DNA of 64,000 nucleotides from Owenia fusiformis (taxonomy: Eukaryota > Annelida > Polychaeta > Sabellida > Oweniidae): assembly GCA_903813345.2 (NCBI GenBank), contig CAIIXF020000005.1:28649375-28713374 (forward strand), written 5' to 3'. Positions 23,401 to 35,032 of the stretch are shown here, piece by piece. A program made the translations under genes and the position numbers. The notes beneath the pieces were generated by a model. That model was not told the DNA's origin, did not search any database, and saw only the letters and a program-made list of their open reading frames with translations. How positions within the stretch are numbered: position 1 is the stretch's first letter; every line of letters starts with the position of its first letter.

Positions 23401-25729
23401 TTTATGTCCCCACCACATAGTGTGGGGCCATATTGTCGGCCTAGGCGCGTCTGTCCGTCTGTCCGTCTGTCTGTCCGTCTGTCCGTACGTCCGGCAGTTT
23501 TCTCCAAAACCGCTACAGATATCACCTTCAAATTTTCAGGGATAACTTATGAGTGCATACAGATGTGGATGAAAAAAAATTAACTCGATACCTACTTCCT
23601 GTCGGCCATTTTGAAGTCAAATGCTAAAATCCTTGTCTGCAAACTTTAAGAAAAACTGCTTCACAGTTGCTTTTAAAACTTTAACATCTTGTTCAGCTCA
23701 CTTCATTCTAGATCTGATTAGGTTTTGGACCTGCTAGCTCAGTCATGTCAGCCATTTTGAATGTCTTAAGAAAAGTTAGCGCGCGATAATACTTTGTATC
23801 ATATTGAATGGTGTTTTTGAGTTTTCATACTTTAACTATTTAGTAGCTTTATAAATAATTTCAGATGTACTTTGCTGTAAAAGCCTACTTTATTGTTAAC
23901 AGTAGTTATATGTGATAATTTTGTAAAAAGAAATCAGCAAAAACTCATAAGGACTTTTTTATTGTCGGCCATTTTGGATTTTCCGGTCCTAAAATCTTGT
24001 CTGTGAAGTCTTGTCTGCGCGTTTTCAGGTGAACCGTTTGGTGGATCAATTTCAAATTTTCAGGGATGATTCTTAGTATAAAATTCTAGATCTCATTAGT
24101 TTTTTGGCATTCTGGGTAAATGTCAAGGCAGCCATTTTGGATTTTCCGTCCTAAAATCTTGTCTGTAAAGTCTTGTCTACTCGTTTTCAGGTGAACCGTT
24201 TCGTAGATCAATTTCAAATTTTCAGGAATGATTCTTAGTATGAAAATCTAGAACTGATTAGTTTTTTTGCATTCTGGGTAAATGTCAAGGCAGCCATTTT
24301 GGATTTTCCGTCTTAAAATCTTGCCTGTAAAGTCTTGTCTACGCGTTTTTAGGAGAACGGTTTGATAGATCAATTTCAAATTTTCAGGGATGATTCTTTG
24401 TATGAAAATCTACATCTGATTACTTTTTTTGCATTCTGCGTAAATGTTAAGGCAGCCATTTTGGATTTTCTGTCCTAAAATCTTGTCTGTAAAGTCTTGT
24501 CTACCCGTTTTCAGGTGAACCGTTTGGTAGATCAATTTCATATTTTCAGGGATGATTCTTAGTATGAAAATCTACAAACAGATTAGTTTTTTGACATTCT
24601 GGGTAAATGTCAAGGCAGCCATTTTGGATTTTCCATCCTGAAATCTTGTCTGTAAAGTCTTGTTTACATGTTTTCTGGTTAACTGTGTGACGGATCAATT
24701 TCAAATTTTCAGGGGTGGTTCTTAGTATGAAAATCTAGAACTGACTAAATTTTTGGCATTCTGGGTAAATTTTAAGGTGGCCACTTTGGATTTTCCGTCC
24801 TCAAATTGTGTTGGTAAAGTCTTGTCTACTCATTTTCAGGATAACCATTTCACGGGATCACCACTTGGTGGGGACATTTTGTACACATTTGTGTTCTTGT
24901 TAAGTTCTGTCTAACCTGTACTAATAGCATCTCTAGTAGTGAGTTCTACTATTTTTGCAGACCCCATTACTTAAATAAAACACATTTCTGTATTTTCAGC
25001 CCATTTGAACAACCTAATAATAATGGAATTGCTAGTGGAAATGTGGGCAACAAGATGTTACAGAAGATGGGCTGGTCTGAAGGACAGGGACTGGGCAAGA
25101 ACCAGCAGGGCAGGACAGATATTATACAGGTATTCTTGTACTTTTGTACTTTTTCATACAGGGTGACCCAAAAAACAGAACCCACCTGCCTTTGAATAAA
25201 GGGTTTGAGTTCTGCTTTTTTGGATCACCCTGTATAATTGACAGATAAACTCAATGTTAAGCCCTGTATAAATTATGAAAGACATACCATGTAGTGAAAA
25301 ATATAGTCTGAATTTTGCATACTATGTATTTTTAATGCAGACAAAAAATGTTTTACTTGATGTGCATAATAATGTAATACACTACTATGGAAAAGCAATT
25401 ATTTTTAACATTTTCAGAATTAAATGAAAATTGTTCAAAAACCACTTTGAATTTTAAACACATCTTGATTACTAGTACTTATTGTTTAAGACAACAATGT
25501 AAGCTAAATTAAATAGTTTACACTTTCCATGGTACCTTTAAAGAAAAAATTGAAATGAAGTTCATAAACCTACAGCTTTTAACCAGCAAATGATTTCCTT
25601 TTCCAGGCTGAACAGCGGGGTATGGGTTCAGGACTAGGAGCTAAGGGACAATATGTAATGCAACCAGGAGAAACATATAAAGATGCAGTAAAAAAGACAA
25701 TGATGATGCGATATCAAGATATTTCATAG
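11429..25729 (+). CDS. RBM5: RBM5/RBM10-type RNA-binding splicing regulator, complete, 22 coding exons
   Basis: Nuclear pre-mRNA splicing factor of the RBM5/RBM6/RBM10 family, which acts in early spliceosome complexes and exon choice. Exons: 11429-11532, 11990-12122, 12442-12615, 13010-13079, 13979-14052, 16012-16149, 16454-16574, 16885-17003, 17281-17426, 18701-18767, 19030-19135, 19395-19582, 19984-20152, 20418-20509, 20725-20928, 21127-21264, 21461-21532, 21760-21960, 22363-22428, 23002-23105, 25000-25129, 25607-25729. All phases agree and give 912 residues (human RBM10 is about 930). Domains in order: R/D-rich RS-like tract at 30-100; RRM1 at 123-204; RanBP2-type finger C229-x2-C232-x10-C243-x2-C246; RRM2 at 272-362; Q-rich linker; OCRE at 536-593 with [12 protein letters not shown]; acidic stretch; C2H2 finger C748/C751/H764/H771; G-patch at 843-887 ([15 protein letters not shown]). 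A single ortholog before the vertebrate RBM5/RBM10 split is likely, so the symbol is approximate. Confidence 0.96.
11855..11921. repeat. Short hairpin MITE, ATGTCACCAC family
   Basis: Begins ATGTCACCACCAG and ends GGTAGGTGGAGACATT, with GACAGCG and CTGTCTGCAACAAATG inside. The same ends and the inner TTTGTTACAGAC motif occur at 42732-42856, at 53755-53876 and more weakly at 15107-15190. It lies in the first coding intron of RBM5. Confidence 0.5.
12158..12345. repeat. Two partial ends of the GTCCCCACCACATA element
   Basis: GTCCCCACCACATAATATTG at about 12170 and GTCCCCGCCACATAGCGTGG at about 12303 match the left end of the 1.47-kb element at 23404. Each is followed by (A/C)CCATATTGTC. Only end fragments are present. 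They lie just downstream of exon 2 and in the intron before exon 3. Confidence 0.6.
15015..15095. repeat. Possible tiny MITE
   Basis: TACAGAATGTCCATAAAGTC at the left and TGACACCCTGTATA at the right are loose inverted repeats in the style of the CAGGGTG-ended elements at 25158 and 61039. No coding content. Confidence 0.3.
15224..15462. mobile_element. MITE with about 85-bp inverted repeats
   Basis: The left arm ATGATCACGCGTTACTAACT, TCGACCATTAATTTGAATTT, TTGACCTACCAGATGTTTGA is matched inverted on the right by TCAAACATCTCGTAGGTCAA, AAATTCAAATTAATGGTCGA, AGTTAGTACTGCGTGATCAT. The spacer is only about 70 bases. It is intronic in RBM5. Confidence 0.8.
17450..18133. mobile_element. hAT-like non-autonomous transposon with 8-bp target duplication
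   Basis: The ends TAGGGCTCTCACGGT and ACCGTTAGACCCTTA match in inverted orientation at 12 of 15 positions. They are flanked by identical 8-bp TTAAGTAC at 17442-17449 and 18134-18141, the duplication length made by hAT transposases. Subterminal regions are dense in CGGTTCGGTT motifs and their complements, typical of hAT binding arrays. No transposase frame is present in the 684 bases. It lies in the RBM5 intron after the exon ending at 17426, only 24 bases past the donor. Confidence 0.9.
23404..24877. mobile_element. TIR element carrying 162-bp tandem repeats
   Basis: The ends are perfect 12-bp inverted repeats: ATGTCCCCACCA at 23404 and TGGTGGGGACAT ending at 24877. Inside are a (GTCT/GTCC)n run at 23448-23495 and a tandem array. 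The motif GCCATTTTGGATTTTC recurs at 23968, 24131, 24293, 24455, 24618 and 24780, a period of 162-163 bases, with two more degenerate starts at 23614 and 23751. There is no protein. The architecture (short TIRs around a microsatellite and 160-bp-class repeats) recalls the pearl-type elements of bivalves; that link is from memory of the family, not a search. It occupies most of the intron between the exons at 23002 and 25000. Confidence 0.85.
23448..23495. repeat. Tetranucleotide microsatellite GTCT/GTCC
   Basis: About eleven imperfect units of CGTCTGTC/CGTCTGTCC ending CGTACGTCCGG, located near the left end of the element at 23404-24877. Confidence 0.85.
25158..25237. mobile_element. 80-bp MITE ending in CAGGGTGACCC
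   Basis: ACAGGGTGACCCAAAAAACA, then GAACCC, on the left and GAGTTCTGCTTTTTTGGATC, then ACCCTGTA, on the right form a short hairpin element. The termini resemble those of the foldback element at 61039-62035. It is intronic, just after RBM5 exon 21. Confidence 0.7.
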
Positions 25730-27109
25730 CATAACTGGATCATTTAATCCTAAGCCACCTTTATGTATGTGTAATGTTTCGTCTCATGGAAGTGATCCAT
25801 GAAACAGTGTTATCTCTGGACAGTGGTTGCAACTACACATTTAAAGTACCCTGAAGCACAGATCTTAATTCTACTAGCTATGGTCTAGGAAATTTTTAAA
25901 TATACAGTTTTCATGGTGATGAGATCTTATTTATAAAAATAACTGCCATGGACTTTAATGGGAATTTGAACATACTATAAATGCCAGTAGATGCTTTGGG
26001 TAGCATGAAATCCAGTGACTACAGTTCTTATTGGGCAACTATTTTTTCTCAGTATTCTGATTGGACAAATCTATGTCAAAGGATTATCCCCGACTCAGAT
26101 TGTAGATAAAGATGGAGGATGATGTAAACAAATCGTGTTGAACTCAGTACATTTTAATGACTCAAATCATGTATCACAGACTCATTATATTATAAAATAT
26201 AGACATGTGAAGACTTTATAATCTTTAAAAAATGAAATATTGGTTATTCAACTTTGAAAATTTTTATCATAGAAATAGCTTTGGATTCGTTTGGCCTGTA
26301 CAAGTACAAAATCATGCCATATTATATCATATCATTTTTTACAACATATTTTTCATTCCTGATTGCAAGCAAACCTCTGATCTGCTGTACATCCTGGAAT
26401 GTGTAAGTTATATTTTCTTACAGCATGGCATGATGTGAGGTGAAAGGTGTATACTGTATGAATGGTGTGAATGTCCCATGCCATGGGCTTGTGGTAGATT
26501 TGTAGATTTGTGCAGTAAATTATTTTGTTGTTAACATGCAGCAGGAAAAAGTAACATTACGTTATAACTCGTGAATTCAATAAGCTATCAAACAGACCAA
26601 CATCTCTATTGCTTTCAATAAGGCAAGTGATCATCTCAGTTGAAATTTTAAATGCCCAAAAAGGCTAATATCAAAGATTCACGGAACGCTGATCATACTA
26701 TGTAGTATATGACCTAGATGTTTAAGTCTACTTTTTTATTTATTAATTTTTTGTGTTTTTCTTAATTTATGGTGTGTTTAAAGATGGCACTGACCATGAC
26801 TGCAGCTGGACTGAAAAATTGGAAGGTTTGGGTGAAGGGCTTTAGATCTGCATGAGGTCAAATACACTAATTTAGTTAGGGGTCATTGATATTTTGATTT
26901 CACCCATAACTTTAAAATCTATAATGTACCATTGTATATTTGTATTTTGCAATCTATTCTCCATTATAGTTCTGACTAAGGCTATATACCTCTATATAGA
27001 CTATTAGTGATATTGGGCATTTTAAGATGCCAAGATTCTAATTATAAACTAAAGAGTTTTAAAATCATGGGACATACAATTTGTAAGATAAATTGTTTAT
27101 TTGTGTTAC

Positions 27110-27115
27110 AATAAA
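27110..27115 (+). terminator. Candidate RBM5 polyadenylation signal
   Basis: This is the first canonical AATAAA seen downstream of the RBM5 stop at 25729, implying a 3' UTR of about 1.4 kb. On the other strand AATAAA occurs at 27148-27153 and 27279-27284, suitable for the convergent gene ending at 27537. The interval 25730-27536 holds no other gene that I can support. Confidence 0.4.
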
Positions 27116-27536
27116 CTCATGTCAATTAAAACACAGGTTATTTCATCTTTATTCAGAATTTATGCAACAAACAGATAAAATAAAATTTAATAAACCGAAA
27201 ATTATTAAAAATGGACAGACTATGCTGTATGAGCTATTCTTATTGAGGTTTGAATATTGTTGGGATAAGTTTGTGTCTTTTATTTTGATTTTCTTACATG
27301 GTGAAGTATCTAAGAGTAGAATCAATGTGGTCATTGTCGAACCCCATAGTCTTTATATTCCTGGAATATTGATGAATGACTTTTTAGTATATTTAAAACA
27401 TATTTTCTGGCTTAGTCAGATTTTCACATTTCTAGCCATATTCAAGTTATTGCTTGACAAGGTTCTCTCACTCATATTCTAAAATTCCTCAATGAAGCAG
27501 CGAATAAAAGAGAATATGCTTGATGCTGAAATGTCT

Positions 27537-30500
27537 TCAATGTTGGGGTATTGTTGGGTCGACATTGACATAAACCTGCAACTCTTCGTTAGTCCAGGCA
27601 AATTTACACATCACGAACTGAAAGAAAATCACAAATTCTAGAATTATGCCAGATTTTCCTCTTATTGGTCTGTCATAATTATATTTTATACTGATATTAT
27701 TTACTAAGGGGAAAGATCTTCCTGGGATGTGTGTTGAAATAGTTCAGAACTTAGATTTTGGATGATGTTGAACCATGTGAACAGTAAGTGTGAAGTACTA
27801 TAACATACAACTGTGACAAAAGTGTAATAAACTATGAGTACAATAATTTGTATATATTGTCAATATAAATGTGTGAACATACATCATCTATGGCTCCCCT
27901 GAAACCTCTCCCTATTGTAAGTGGACGATTGGTTCCAATCTGAGGCTCTGCAAAACATCACTTGCATACTTGAGTAATAGTCGAAATAGTCGTTCGGCGT
28001 ATAGTGTGATAAAAGAAGTTATTGTGACAATAGAACGCTGTGTAGAATCACGGTGGGCAGACTCTCTGTGACTAGATTCTTTAAAAATAATTTGTTTTTA
28101 ACCCCTTCCTTGTTACTCTTGTCTACTCACTTCCTTTGTTAGGTATTGGTTCACCAGTTGGAAGACCATCCACGAATACCGTCACTACATCGTTAAACAA
28201 CACCACTGCAACATGGTGCCATGGTCCAGTTCCAGGGGAACCACAATTCGGACCGGGACACGCTCCACCCCCGACTCTCACCACCACAGGATCGTTAGCA
28301 TCACCGAACTTGATGATATACTCGACATTTTCGTTACGGGGAAAATCTGGGAGGCCGGGTCCCGGTGGCACATCACGCGATGGCCCATCAAGAGGAGGTC
28401 CGCCTGGGAAACCTTGCCCACCAGGGGGCCCACCTATTCTGGCTATAAATGTATGTACCATGATATGAGAATCTAAAAACTGGAAATTGTTCACCGATGT
28501 AGGTGTTCAATGTGTCTTTACAGTGGACCTTGTAAAGTAGTACTGTTATAAGATGGTTTGAAGTAAAGCGTAGAAGCACATATATGTTTGCATTTGTAAG
28601 AATTGACGCCTCTTTATGTATTGGCGGAACTATTTATACCTGAATCTGGACCAGGGCCACCAGGAACGCGATCATTTGCCTGTTGTGGGGCAGGGGTCGG
28701 GTTAAGCGTAAAGTAAAACGTAGCAGTGGAACTGTTGTCTGCGTTGTCCCATACATTTCCTGCCACTTCATCTATCCGTATCCATGCTGCAATCGTTGCT
28801 TCAAAGCCTCCGTAAAATTTACTGGAATCACAATTCATATTTTTGTTACGTTCAGACATGGGCCTAATCTCTAGGCAATGATGACACTCGAAATATAATT
28901 GACACCTAGCCAATAGCGATCTAATTCGAATAGCTTCAAAAAGGCTACCACTCTGTACTCAGTATTCCTTTTTTAGTCCGAAATGTTACTGGCTCATGAG
29001 CCAGACATATACCAGAGATGAAAATGATAGTGTTTTCACAGATTGAGTACTAGCCCTTGTAGAATACACTCAAGATGGAGTTCCAAATAAGTGCGAACGA
29101 CTGAACCAAAATATCACCTGAAGTAGGGTATGGATGCAGGTCTAGTTTTGTTGAAGACCGCAGCCCCCGTTCCCACCTTGGCTGATGTCGTTATCTGCAA
29201 GCCTCCCTGTGCTATGAACGTCCCTTGGATGTCGTCCCGAACATTGCCATCGAAACCGAAGTGGATACAATCGCCGCGTCCGCCTTGAGGAAGAAAGAAA
29301 GTGTATGAGATGAAAGGACATAAGGTAATCGACTTGATGAGTACACGTGTGAAATGAGAAACGTTGCGATGGGAGGAAATGGCCGAGATGAGGTTGGAGG
29401 GGATATGACAAGTCATAATGAAGTCCCGTGAGGAGTATCAGATACGAGAGAACTGGAAATGGAAAAACATGGAGGGAAAATAGAAACACCAGGAAAGTGG
29501 AGTTGTGAAAATGTGAGGCGAGTCGAAATAAAAATATGATAAGAAAAAGGAAGGGTGTTGAATACAAAATGGAAAGAGCAGAAATGGAAACTTAAGATTC
29601 TTGAAATGGAAATCCAAGGAAACAAAAGGAAATGAAATACCATCACGAAGAGGTTAAATCTTACTGGGTACCTCTCCTTCGCAACAGCAGGGTATCAATT
29701 TGAAAGTTTGTCCCTCAGGGCAGCCCTGTGCTGTACGCTCTCCCTCTATCCTATAGCCCCTACCGTCACTCAGTGGAGTATATGTTGTCCCATGGGCGCA
29801 GCAAGCTAAATAAAACACAAGACAACATACATGTACATATAGCCATCCTAAAATGCCAATATTTTCTATCCCTATATCTTGACGCTGATGAACATACAGG
29901 GGACCCGTTTGATAAATGCGTGATAGCCATTGAGAAATATGAATTTTGTCTATCCAAATGCTGCAACAACCACTTGGTCTCCCAAAAGGAGATGCATCTC
30001 CGGTTTTGTACTAAACGAGTCTAAAATTTTGTAATTTTACTTACTGTTATTTGGCAGCAGTGAAGGATCTGGACACTCCTTTAGCTGCTTAGTTTCTGAA
30101 ACAGTTCAAAATGTTATAATTTGAGCTGTTGGGCTCATCATACTAGAATCGGAATATGGACTGTATGGCTACAAAAGCCAGACTAAGATAAGTACATACC
30201 ATAGCAAGCTTCCGGGGTATCTATGCATTCTGGTCTCGTTCTCTTACGGTCACAAGAGCACGTCTTCTGGTTCCATATGAGTGGCTTGGCACATACTCTC
30301 TCATATGCCTTCCGTCTACCCAAACACTGCAGATAGCGACAACAGTCTCGCGATGGCAGACCTGTGTCCATTGGGAGATAGCCACTCACACATGCGGCTA
30401 GAACAATATAACATTTACAATGGGTGGTGTAATTTCAAGCATGTTGTCGAGGTTGAAGATGTAACTGGTTCCAAAACATTTCAGAGCTCAAAACTTTTAG

Positions 30501-30592
30501 TTACCTTCTTCCTCAGGAGTAAGGTTTACAACTACAGCAACTTGTCCGTGGCTCAACCTCATCAACCATAAAGCTACCAGCACCAGGAACAT
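27537..30592 (-). CDS. Secreted chitin-binding and LamG domain protein, complete, 9 exons
   Basis: Exons in transcript order: 30592-30505, 30397-30200, 30095-30045, 29805-29665, 29283-29118, 28821-28640, 28433-28131, 27947-27883, 27617-27537. Phases agree throughout and give 424 residues. A signal peptide (MFLVLVALWLMRLSHG) occupies 1-16. Residues 32-90 are a six-cysteine type-2 chitin-binding (peritrophin-A) domain with CCRYLQCLG and WNQKTCSC. A second Cys-rich segment (CCAHGTTYTP to PCCCEG) lies at about 114-155. Residues 165-415 form a laminin-G/concanavalin-like fold with CIHFGFDG, AAWIRI, WHHVAVV, FVDGLP, TIGRGFRGAIDD and a C-terminal NEELQVY. The domain order resembles Pif/BMSP matrix proteins, which bind chitin in nacre, but no VWA domain is present. 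Location: extracellular matrix, inferred. Confidence 0.9.
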
Positions 30593-33500
30593 GGCAGCTA
30601 AGATACAAATACATGGGAGCTAGAATGTACATGACAGCTAATATGTTAATAGCCTAACTTGAAAAAGTGGCAGCTGGAATGTACGTACATGGCAGCTGAG
30701 ATATACACTCCCCTCCAAAAGTTTGACAACCTTAGCTCCCTCATTGAACTACTTGTTAAAGCCTCTTTATGTTTGAACTTTTATTTACATAATCTGGGAG
30801 GAAAATACTTATAATATGGATGGAAATGTAACTTGACTTCATTTTCAATGCCTCCAAATTTCCCATTTTTTCCTCAATTACAATAGGTCGAAAATTGATG
30901 ATTTTGATGAATTTCTAAAAATCGTCAATCCCATGTAAACCAATGGGAAATGGTGGGTTCGGGGCAAATCTGAATTCAGGATATCTATCAAGTAAAAGAT
31001 TCACCAAAAATATTTTGATATAGAAAATTGAATCGTCTAACTTTTTTGTACGCTGAGTATTCAGTTTACTTTATGAATACTTAAGTCACAGAGCTTCAAA
31101 GTCATTTTTGAAAATCATTTTTCGCCTCCTGTGTTATTTCAATAGGGAGAGTTTTTAAAAAATAATTTTGACTTCGAGGACCTATAACTTTTTAAACCTG
31201 AAGAAACGTATCAATAGTACATGACATGTAGAATGTACTGTCATATACATGGCAGATCGGAAGTAAGACTGATGGTGCAAAATACAACAGAATAAGTGTT
31301 TCAAACAAGCAAATGTAAAGACGATCCGGTAATTGATATTTATAGATGTCCACCAAGATGCTCTTATTTTGATTCATCAGGTTTTGAATTTTGGTTCAAT
31401 TTTTTACTTTACCCAAATAACAAAGTGTTTAGAATGTAAAACTATCATTATGGATCATGTAGATATGTTTACCATTATAAATAGGTTTACATATTATATA
31501 GGGCCTTTAAGGAACTAATTGAGAAAGTCAACATGACCTAATATGTTGATTTGCGAAGCAGCAAAATGGATGTTATTATGTCCATTCATTAGCCCTTAAG
31601 CAAAATTCAACCATATCAATATCAAGGTCAGCATCGCCATTTATATAGGTCATGGCATGAAAATGTGAAATTTGATCTCTAGTATGGAATATCGGATACG
31701 TGTATCATCCAACCATCTTACACAAGAATCGATATCGTATCCATTACTCGTGACAGAGGTCTATACCAGGGATAAGTCACTTATCCAAAAATATAGATAT
31801 CTATTTTTACACATACGTATGCGTATATAACATTTAAATGATATAATAATTTATATGAATTGACTTACCTTTCAAATAGTATATATCCGTCCTTTAGGGT
31901 CATGATTTATACGACCTTACTCCTATACCTTGTGCATTAATGGCTGCACAATGCAAAGTAAAATGCTAAGGGGCCATATTAAAGCCATTATTTTTCAAAT
32001 AACTTATCTTGTCAACCGGCTAGTGATGAGGTATTGTAGTTGATAGTTGACCTTTATATTGAACTATCGAGGATTACTTCTAGATATTATATAAATAAAG
32101 GTTATATACTTGGAGGTTTTGGATATGGGGTTTATCCAGAGGAAGATATGCATATCTACCTGAGGGTCCGTAGGGACCGAAGGTATATGTGCATATTTCA
32201 CGAAAGATAAACCCCATATCCAAACCAACCGTTCATAATTGCTTTATCCAATACCCAGTAGAGCTTTCTAAAATATTTCAAATTATTTCACATTTTGCCA
32301 ATTTTTTACAATTTTTTTCAAATATTTTTACATTTTTTCAAAGCGGGAAGATATGCCCCGAGCGGGAGATATGGCGGTAGATTGTTACAATTTTGTAGAA
32401 TTAAAAAAAATCAAGATGATCAATAGTATTAGCTCATAATAAAATCTCTGTGTGAGTTGCGTTGAGCACCAAGAGAGCACCGTAACATTTAAGATGCCGA
32501 AACACAACCACTGTCACTCCATTCTGGTACAGAATCGTAGATCATCAAAAATGTGACATTTTTTCTAAAACAAGACAAAAATATGGGGAAAATATTTTAA
32601 ACTTGGTGATATTTTGCCATTTTTGGTTTTTAAGAGAGTCAAAAAGCGTTTTCTGTCGACAGGCCATAGTGATGGGGGTCAGCAACATTAAACCTCGTCA
32701 ATGAAAGTATAATCCTTTATTGAGAAGAACTCTTCGCAAACATGAATGAACCTCTTTTTCTAATCGTATAGATTGAAAGCTGATTGAGCTAATTGAAAGC
32801 CCATGATAAAACTAAGCGCATTTAGTGATTTTACTTAGCTCGGCTTTAGTGCATATATCAATTTAACGACAATTTAAGAAACAAAACAAATGGCAGTTAG
32901 TTCAACATTTAAGCATAATTTAGCTGATTTGCAAACGGTTCTGAGTTACTTTTTCTTGGATAGTTACAGTTTGCCGGTATGGCGAAAGAGGTACAGTCGA
33001 GGGTTACAGCCTCCCTTACATTTAGATACTCATCGCATCTTTCTGCTGCATCTCAGGGCTGAGAAGAAATGAAATGTCATGGTTTATCATATGATGATGC
33101 CTCCCATACAATTTCCTTGACCCTTGGAAAATTCCGGGAATGCTCCTGCATTTAGACGTGTGAAATACTAAATGCGTTTGGATGAAAGAAAACCATGAAA
33201 AATGTTCAAGGTGGTAAAAATCAATAGAGGGGGCGAGGGGGGGGGGGCTTTTGGCTATGACCCAAATATTACATTTACACACATTTACACAGTGGTTATA
33301 CCGCTATAGAGTTGACTGAGTAATCCTGTATTTGAATGCACCTTGACAAACAACATTTATGTGCTAAAAGGATCACATTCACTCATTTAGGCTGTTTGTG
33401 CTGTACTTACATACGAGTTCACACGCATTTACAGATTTCACAGGACGTACTGTATGCATCTTGGTGGATTTACAATTTGCTATACATCCTAAATCTAAAC

Positions 33501-35032
33501 AGAAAACTGGGAAACAAAGGATGATGTGAACGATGGAGCTGTCCCCAGACATCAGAAATCAAGCAGGCTAAGGTCGTGAGGCACACAACTACTATAGGCG
33601 TGACAATAAAGTGATTCACAAATGGTGAAAACACTCATATGGATACCTTTACAGTACCTAAATGACGGTGAGCGAGTTATTTCTATTCTCATTTGAATCA
33701 AATCTTTCAACCAGTCAATCATTTAATGGATGATATGGGGCTACTTAACTTGATGAAGGGACTGAGAGGGAGAGAGTTCATGATAATATTGGTAACTGCA
33801 CAAGAAGCATCGACACAGATGGATAATGGTTTATTTAATTTGGTAATATCAGATGTATGGGCGATGTCTAGATGAATTTCTAGCCAAAAATAACAAATAA
33901 GATATTCACTTTCCTGTGGATGTTTTAAACATATTCCAACCTCTATGTTTTATGCGAAAAACAACGTGGAGTGATATTTAAGTATACCTTTAACCAATAC
34001 GAATATGCACACTATAGATACTAGATAATTCAAAACCGGTCTTAACAAAATCAACCCCAATGATTTCTGACACACAATCGTGACACCTCTTCAACCGATT
34101 TGAATATAAGTTAAAGTGTAATTTTGGTCCTTACTTTCAATTGATTGAAATTGTGGTCTATTGACACTAAAAAAGAACCATAATCCCGGAGAATCATAAT
34201 TTTTCAAAGCATATTCAATACTTGGCGAACAAAAACATGTAAGTGTAATATCGTTAAATCATGGATAATATCAATACGATTTTGGCAGGTTTGTATCCCT
34301 GCAGGGCAATGGAGTCATATCAATTTAGTAAACTAATGTATTAACATAGTGAAATTTCGATCTAATATTGTCAAACGATTTGATTAGGTACGTATCTTCC
34401 TTGAACTTCCTAAAAGTCCCGATCACTTGCAATCATTAAAAATGATTAGAAGATTACAAAATACGATATACGCATTGATGAGAAAGAATGGACATGCCAC
34501 GTTACTTCATATGATACTCCATTTGATAATGAGTCAAATTGACATTTAGTCGACCTTTCCTTTTAGCGCAGTTAAAAACATTGAGAAAGATGTAAAACTA
34601 CATTTATCTATGTTAAAATTGTTCTATAATTTATTTGTTGAGTTTACAATTTTTCTTTAAAATTGGAGGTATGGGCGTCTAACGTTGCATCTTGGTGTAC
34701 CTTAGATGCAGTGCTTGCAGTTGAACTGGAAATGTAAAAACAAACAGATATTAATGAGATGGGGTATGATTCGTGTAATGTTTAACATAGAGGAGGGCCC
34801 GTCTATAAACTTTGGTGTCAGGGTAATCCTCTAAAAAATATGTTTTTGGTTAATTGAAAAATAACATATGGAATAAGCGATAAAATCCACTTTGTTCACT
34901 CTCTGTATTGCATATTGTACTTTGTTTATTTCTCATTGTACTTTGTTCATTTCATGTATTGCGTATTGTTAATAATACCAATACATTATCTTTACAGTTA
35001 AACACTGGGCCACTCGTCTGATCTGATTCCAA
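30593..35032. other. Gene-free interval
   Basis: No supported gene. The sequence is AT-rich with scattered short open frames lacking motifs. TACACTCCCCTCCAAAAGTT at about 30705 looks like a mariner-type end without a matching partner. A hairpin is annotated at 32116. A G-run lies at 33227-33247. An acceptor (TCTTTACAG before 34999) suggests that the glycosyltransferase gene has a noncoding 5' exon somewhere in this interval. Confidence 0.5.
32116..32226. repeat. Hairpin repeat
   Basis: GGTTTTGGATATGGGGTTTATC at the left and GATAAACCCCATATCCAAACC at the right are near-perfect inverted repeats. The inner parts (GATATGCATATC and GGTATATGTGCATATTTC) extend the similarity. Between them a GGGTCCGTAGGGACC run makes a second small palindrome. 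Confidence 0.65.

Noticed and set aside
27093-27482. Open frame of 129 codons on the plus strand
   Set aside because: AT-rich, no recognisable motif, lies in the 3' region between two convergent genes and contains the candidate poly(A) signals. No splice or start context supports it.
28136-28468. Gly/Pro-rich plus-strand frame that could be taken for a collagen-like gene
   Set aside because: It is the antisense of the LamG exon 28131-28433, which has matching splice sites and phase on the minus strand.
30700-31190. Possible mariner with a CACTCCCCTCCAAAAGTTTG end
   Set aside because: No convincing inverted partner within 2 kb and no transposase motif; only a weak match near 31033.
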